This document shows, piece by piece, positions 7,085-10,199 of a stretch of 10,199 nt of DNA; position 1 is the first letter of the stretch, and each line of letters opens with the position of its first letter. Origin of the DNA: an uncultured Bacilli bacterium (GTDB lineage: Bacteria > Bacillota_I > Bacilli_A > RF39 > UBA660). The translations under genes and the position numbers were made by a program. The stretch is taken from assembly GCA_947629115.1 (NCBI GenBank), contig CANRCL010000036.1:1-10199 (forward strand), read 5' to 3'. The notes under the pieces are model-generated. The model saw nothing but the letters and a program-made list of their open reading frames with translations. It made no database searches and was not told the origin of the DNA.

Positions 7085-7113
7085 ATTCTATCAAACTACC
7101 TTGCTTTTGTCAA
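7085..7113 (-). promoter_or_regulatory. Promoter of the Cys-rich/NERD operon
   Basis: On the minus strand a perfect TTGACA (7113-7108) is followed after 17 bp by TAGAAT (7090-7085), preceded by TGA as an extended -10. The predicted start is near 7078, about 20 bases before the ATG at 7058. The -35 shares bases with the first two of the four phased repeats at 7102-7141. Confidence 0.8.
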
Positions 7114-7141
7114 ATTTTGTCAATCTTTGTCATATATTGTC
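7102..7141. repeat. Four tandem repeats at exact 10-bp period upstream of the Cys-rich/NERD promoter
   Basis: Four consecutive 10-mers each end in TTGTC on the plus strand, at 7107-7111, 7117-7121, 7127-7131 and 7137-7141. Read on the minus strand the units begin GACAATATAT, GACAAAGATT, GACAAAATTT and GACAAAAGCA. Only the GACAA core is conserved. The copy nearest the gene supplies the -35 together with its neighbour. A 10-bp period places all cores on one face of the helix, as expected for cooperative binding of a transcription factor. Confidence 0.7.
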
Positions 7142-7160
7142 GAATTTTAGGCTTGGGTCT

Positions 7161-8681
7161 TTATTTTAATCTTTCAATAACTAATGTGACAATTGGATTT
7201 GCAAAAAATGAATTATTTACTAAAGCATTACTACTTGGACTTACTAAATGTATTTCTTCTTGAGATAGATTAATTAATTCAAAAGTATCATTACTTAATA
7301 CAGTTGTAACTATTCCGTGGGCCATAATTCTAGTGACGGGTTCTTGGTAATCCCAAGTACTACCACCAACATAAATAGTTGGTTCATCAACTTTTTTTAA
7401 GCCGATACCAATAACACTTTGTTGGCCTGGATAAATTGCGGCTTTAGCAGCATAGGCTTCGACCATTATATCAATTCGGTAAACGCCACCATTTTTAATT
7501 GTTATCGTATTATCTTCACTTAATTCAAAGTTTTCATTCATATCATAAATTTTGGTTTCGATTGGAATTCTAGCCCCAGAACTAAGTGTAATTCCTAAAG
7601 GGTCAAGGTCATCATTAGCCGTCATAAAATAAGCACTTGGAATTTCTAAAGGTCCAGGAATTCCTTGTGGTCCTTGCGAACCTTGAGGACCTGGTGGGCC
7701 TGGATAACCCATATCTCCCGGTAAACCTTGAGGACCTCTCTCGCCTTGTTCTCCTTGAGGGCCTCTTTCTCCTGGAGGACCCATTGGACCTACTTCACCC
7801 GTATCACCTTTTGGCCCTTGTGGTCCTGTATCTCCTTTAACTCCTTGAATACCTTGGGGACCTACCGGGCCTTGAATTCCTTGCTCACCTTGTAAACCAG
7901 TTTCGCCTTGAATACCTTGTTCGCCTCGTTGACCTTGAACTCCCGGAGGACCTTGAATACCTTGAGGGCCTCTTTCTCCTTGTTTTCCTTGTGGACCTTG
8001 GATACCTTGTTCCCCAGTATCACCTTTTGGGCCTTTTATTTCACCAACATTTTTCCAACCCGCAGGGTCAACTGACCAAACATATAAATTTGGCCCAACT
8101 AAATAAGAATCACCTTGATTGCCGATTGGATATTCTTGATTTAAAGCCTCTAATGTATCAAATGAACCTAAAATAGTAACGCTTGTTCCCGGTGTTCCTG
8201 CTGGACCCGTTGGTCCCATCTCACCTTGCGGACCTGTAGGTCCAATATCACCTTGCACACCTTGCGGTCCGGCTTCACCTATTGGTCCTTGCAAACCTTG
8301 AATACCCATTTCTCCTTGAGGTCCCATATTTCCTTGCGGACCTTGAACTCCTTGTTCACCTTTTTCACCCGGCGCGCCTTGTAATCCTTGACTTCCTTGT
8401 GGTCCGGTTGGACCTATTTCACCTTGAGGCCCAACAATTGGTCCAACATTTTGCCAAGTTTTATTATTATCACTCCATACATATAAGTCATTATTTATTA
8501 CATAGTTATCACCTAAATTACCAGTAGGATGATTTTGAATTAAATCATCTATTGTATCATAGGTTCCTAATATGGCAAGTCCTTTACCAGCGGGCCCAGT
8601 TGGACCATAGCAATAGTATGTCTTATTATATAATTTATTAGCGCATTTAACTTTTTGTAATGCTTTATCATAATTATTCAT
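7161..8681 (-). CDS. Collagen-like surface protein with BclA-like C-terminal head
   Basis: The protein has 506 residues: a short N-terminus with Cys13 and Cys24, three [11 protein letters not shown] residues around 26-34, module A (about 34-81), about 28 Gly-X-Y triplets (84-166), module B (about 167-215), about 43 triplets (217-345) and a globular head (about 346-506). Modules A and B are homologous, sharing LG[ST][YF]DT, P[TI]GN[LQ]GD, LYVWS and W[QK]NVG. The head begins [10 protein letters not shown] and resembles the TNF-like trimeric jelly-roll domain of Bacillus BclA. Collagen tracts trimerise into stiff rods, so a surface filament or spore/adhesion fibre is likely. There is no signal peptide, LPXTG or membrane helix, as in exosporium collagens, so the export route is unknown. 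A GAAGGAGT ribosome site supports the ATG. The higher GC of the tract follows from Gly/Pro/Gln codons and is not itself evidence of transfer. A phage tail-fibre role is an alternative. Confidence 0.9.
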   Translation of the reverse strand: MNNYDKALQKVKCANKLYNKTYYCYGPTGPAGKGLAILGTYDTIDDLIQNHPTGNLGDNYVINNDLYVWSDNNKTWQNVGPIVGPQGEIGPTGPQGSQGLQGAPGEKGEQGVQGPQGNMGPQGEMGIQGLQGPIGEAGPQGVQGDIGPTGPQGEMGPTGPAGTPGTSVTILGSFDTLEALNQEYPIGNQGDSYLVGPNLYVWSVDPAGWKNVGEIKGPKGDTGEQGIQGPQGKQGERGPQGIQGPPGVQGQRGEQGIQGETGLQGEQGIQGPVGPQGIQGVKGDTGPQGPKGDTGEVGPMGPPGERGPQGEQGERGPQGLPGDMGYPGPPGPQGSQGPQGIPGPLEIPSAYFMTANDDLDPLGITLSSGARIPIETKIYDMNENFELSEDNTITIKNGGVYRIDIMVEAYAAKAAIYPGQQSVIGIGLKKVDEPTIYVGGSTWDYQEPVTRIMAHGIVTTVLSNDTFELINLSQEEIHLVSPSSNALVNNSFFANPIVTLVIERLK

Positions 8682-8699
8682 ATAATCTAGACTCCTTCA

Positions 8700-8718
8700 G
8701 TTTAATATATGATTTAAC
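8700..8718. repeat. Imperfect palindrome in the collagen-gene leader region
   Basis: GTTTAAT (8700-8706) and ATTTAAC (8712-8718) can pair at six of seven positions around ATATG, just upstream of the collagen-gene ribosome site. It could be an operator or leader stem. I found no convincing promoter in 8719-8768 for this gene. TATATA near 8727-8734 lacks a -35, and a sporulation-type promoter cannot be established by eye. Confidence 0.25.
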
Positions 8719-8768
8719 TCTTATATATGTACTATCAATAAAGAAAAATCATTAAATTTTTACAAAAC

Positions 8769-8800
8769 AAAAAAATGTTAACACAAAATCTATGTTAACA
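8769..8800 (-). terminator. Putative intrinsic terminator of the Fic gene, built from two TGTTAACA palindromes
   Basis: TGTTAACA occurs at 8776-8783 and 8793-8800. Because the motif is its own reverse complement, the two copies can also pair with each other as an 8-bp stem with a 9-base loop. On the minus strand this is followed by seven T (8775-8769). It lies about 100 bases past the Fic stop. The stem has only two G-C pairs, so termination may be weak. A pair of operator sites is the alternative. The rest of 8682-8902 holds no further gene. Confidence 0.45.
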
Positions 8801-8902
8801 ATCTTTTGATTTAATTATAAATTCATCTTATATATTTTTATTGCAAAAATTGTAATTTGGTATGTATGATATGTATAGCACTACCTTTAATATAAAAATT
8901 TT

Positions 8903-9829
8903 CTATAATAATTTTAAATATTCTTTTAGCATTTCTATTTCTAACCTGTTTATCAATTTAACAAAATCAGTATAATCTTTCGTTGTATGAGCTTTATCTA
9001 AAACTTCATAATATTGTAGTCTATCTTCTTTCTTTATAATTACAGGGTTAAAACCGTGATTCATTAAATCTAAATTCATAATTAATCTCGATGTTCTTCC
9101 ATTTCCATCAACGAAAGGATGAATTTTAACAAGTTCACCATGCAATAAAGTAGCTTGAATTATTGGATGATATTTATTCCATGTTTTATAATTTAAAATT
9201 AATTTTTCCATGAACTCTGGAACTTTTATAAAATCGGGTGGAACATGATTTGCTCCTTTTATAGTTACATTTTCACTTCTATATCTTCCTGCGTTTTCAT
9301 TATCAATTTCCTTTAATATAAGAGCGTGTATATTTTTAATATTCCACTCAGTAATTGGGTCATCCACTTTTAATAAATCATTTAAGAACAAAATTGCATG
9401 TTCGTGATTTATAACTTCTAAGTGTTCTTTTATTGATTTACCTCCAATAGTAATTCCTTCTAAAACTACTTGAGTTTCTTTTAATGTTAAAGTATTTCCT
9501 TCTATGCCATTACTATTGTAAATCCATTCCAAATTTATTTTTTCTTGTAAAGTTCTAAGCGTATCTTTTGGTATAGGTCTTTTTTTATCAAGTTCTTTTT
9601 TTAAAATGTCTACTTCATCAAAAAAATTATTTGGTAAATTAATAATAAAATTATTAAAGTTTGGTTTTATAGTTCTTTTATCAACTGGTTTTATTGCATC
9701 ATTAGGGATATTCCAACTATTTCCATTTTTGACTGCCCCTTCTATTCTTCCATCTTTTAATAATTTTCTTATTCTTCTTTCACTGATATTCCATTTTTTC
9801 ATAGCCTCTTTAGTAGTTATAAATTCCAT
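8903..9829 (-). CDS. Fic-family AMP-transferase-type protein with N-terminal helix-turn-helix
   Basis: Fic enzymes transfer AMP (or related groups) from NTPs to protein hydroxyls. This 308-residue protein carries the complete active-site motif H237-PFVDGNGRTS-R248, matching HxFx[DE]GNGRxxR. It also has the N-terminal inhibitory signature S106-x-x-x-E110-G111, in which the Glu normally blocks ATP, so it is a class II (self-inhibited) Fic. The flap region G181-RYR..HVPP198 is intact. Residues 1-48 (TTKEAMKKWNISERRIRKLL and GNSWNIP) form an excisionase/MerR-like helix-turn-helix, suggesting DNA binding. A perfect inverted repeat lies over its own promoter, consistent with autoregulation. The start is supported by AGAGG eight bases upstream. 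The gene is flanked by terminators and stands alone. Target and NTP substrate are not evident. Confidence 0.92.
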   Translation of the reverse strand: MEFITTKEAMKKWNISERRIRKLLKDGRIEGAVKNGNSWNIPNDAIKPVDKRTIKPNFNNFIINLPNNFFDEVDILKKELDKKRPIPKDTLRTLQEKINLEWIYNSNGIEGNTLTLKETQVVLEGITIGGKSIKEHLEVINHEHAILFLNDLLKVDDPITEWNIKNIHALILKEIDNENAGRYRSENVTIKGANHVPPDFIKVPEFMEKLILNYKTWNKYHPIIQATLLHGELVKIHPFVDGNGRTSRLIMNLDLMNHGFNPVIIKKEDRLQYYEVLDKAHTTKDYTDFVKLINRLEIEMLKEYLKLL

Positions 9830-9848
9830 AGATATCGCCTCTTAAATG

Positions 9849-9877
9849 ATTATACCGCAATCGGTATCTTTAGTCAA
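9849..9877 (-). promoter_or_regulatory. Promoter of the Fic gene
   Basis: On the minus strand TTGACT (9877-9872) is followed after 17 bp by TATAAT (9854-9849), near the sigma-A consensus. The predicted start is near 9842, so the leader would be only about 13 bases and begin at the AGAGG ribosome site (9842-9838). Confidence 0.8.
9852..9867. promoter_or_regulatory. Operator candidate in the Fic promoter
   Basis: ATACCG (9852-9857) and CGGTAT (9862-9867) form a perfect 6-bp inverted repeat around CAAT. The site covers the promoter spacer and part of the -10, so a bound dimer would block RNA polymerase. The obvious candidate is the gene product's own helix-turn-helix (inference). Confidence 0.6.
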
Positions 9878-9957
9878 CGATTTAATTCTTTTCATTAATT
9901 TTTGTCATCAACCTTATTCCGCTATTTACTTCATTTCACATTAGTAAAAGTAGCATC

Positions 9958-9983
9958 AAAAAAATGTCAACAAAAATGTTAAC
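9958..9983 (-). terminator. Putative terminator of the gene entering at the right edge
   Basis: On the minus strand GTTAAC (9983-9978) and GTTGAC (9971-9966) pair as a 6-bp stem with one T-G wobble around a 6-base loop. After one A, seven T follow (9964-9958). It lies just after the stop codon of the partial gene at 9990, and separates it from the Fic promoter. Confidence 0.5.
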
Positions 9984-9989
9984 GCTTTT

Positions 9990-10199
9990 CTAAACTGTAA
10001 CTAATTCTTTTTTTAATAATTCAATAACCAAGTTAATTGCATTCATTATTTCATCATAATCAATGTTAGATACATAGGATTTTTTATTTTTATAATTTTT
10101 AAAATTTAATCTTAACTTATCGCTTTCTTTTATTTTACTAAAATTATATATGATTTTATCTATATCAAAATCAGTTTCTCTTCTTTCAAAAGTGTTTTT
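9990..10199 (-). CDS. Partial hypothetical protein, C-terminal 69 residues
   Basis: An open frame enters from the right edge and stops at TAG (9992-9990). It is lysine-rich and looks helical. The visible sequence includes ERRETDFDIDKIIYNFSK, then KESDKLRLNFKNYKNKKSY and, at the end, NAINLVIELLKKELVTV. I recognise no domain in this fragment. A well-placed terminator after the stop supports it as a real 3' end. The start and family lie outside the window. Confidence 0.55.
   Translation of the reverse strand, partial: KNTFERRETDFDIDKIIYNFSKIKESDKLRLNFKNYKNKKSYVSNIDYDEIMNAINLVIELLKKELVTV

Noticed and set aside
7102..7141. CRISPR-like array
   Set aside because: Repeats of 10 bp without spacers, tied to a promoter, do not fit CRISPR. 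No tRNA, rRNA or insertion-sequence ends were found either.
7637..8527. Three plus-strand ORFs rich in Leu/Pro inside the collagen gene
   Set aside because: They are the antisense reading of the Gly-X-Y repeat; no ribosome sites or domains.
7161..8681. Horizontal transfer of the collagen gene judged by its higher GC
   Set aside because: Gly, Pro and Gln-rich triplets force higher GC; composition alone is not evidence.
8860..8877. Short direct repeat TATGTAT-GA-TATGTAT after the Fic gene
   Set aside because: Low-complexity AT-rich repeat in a 3' region, with no promoter or partner site.
188..10199. Mycoplasma-type code (UGA = Trp)
   Set aside because: RF2 is present with its UGA recoding site, and the Trp codons checked are TGG.

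Overview
The window is strongly AT-rich. Every gene I can support lies on the minus strand, so transcription runs from high to low coordinates. UGA is a stop codon and not Trp: there is a complete class-I release factor 2 gene whose in-frame UGA is the regulatory signal, and the tryptophans I checked are TGG. AAGGAG-type ribosome sites, an NlpC/P60 wall hydrolase and a BclA-like collagen protein point to a low-GC Firmicute, perhaps an uncultured gut member of the Bacilli (Erysipelotrichales or RF39-like). That placement is inference.

Layout in the direction of transcription: (1) 10199-9958, the 3' end of an unknown gene and its terminator. (2) 9877-8769, a self-contained Fic transcription unit: a consensus promoter with a perfect inverted repeat across its spacer and -10, a Fic AMP-transferase-type gene with an N-terminal helix-turn-helix, and a weak terminator. 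(3) 8681-7161, a collagen-like surface protein with a duplicated non-collagen module and a BclA-like C-terminal head. (4) 7141-5413, a two-gene operon with the ORFs 2 bp apart, encoding a Cys-rich probable metal-binding protein and a NERD-HRDC putative nuclease. Its promoter sits at the end of four direct repeats phased at exactly 10 bp. (5) 5373-3775, a membrane-anchored SH3/NlpC-P60 peptidoglycan hydrolase with its own promoter. (6) 3729-2876, a putative degenerate AAA/ORC-like ATPase with promoter and terminator. (7) 2873-128, a three-helix membrane protein with a large external domain, closely followed by prfB with its autoregulatory +1 frameshift, then a terminator. (8) 122-1, a regulatory region facing left out of the window: TTGACT and TATAAT separated by a 17-bp spacer that contains nine consecutive G.

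The most striking signal is the G9 run in the spacer of that leftward promoter. It has the architecture of a slipped-strand, phase-variable promoter, and the gene it would control lies outside the window. The window also holds accessory or surface functions (Fic, collagen-like protein, NERD operon, wall hydrolase), each with recognisable promoter structure. Several promoters use an extended -10 (TGN before the -10 hexamer).
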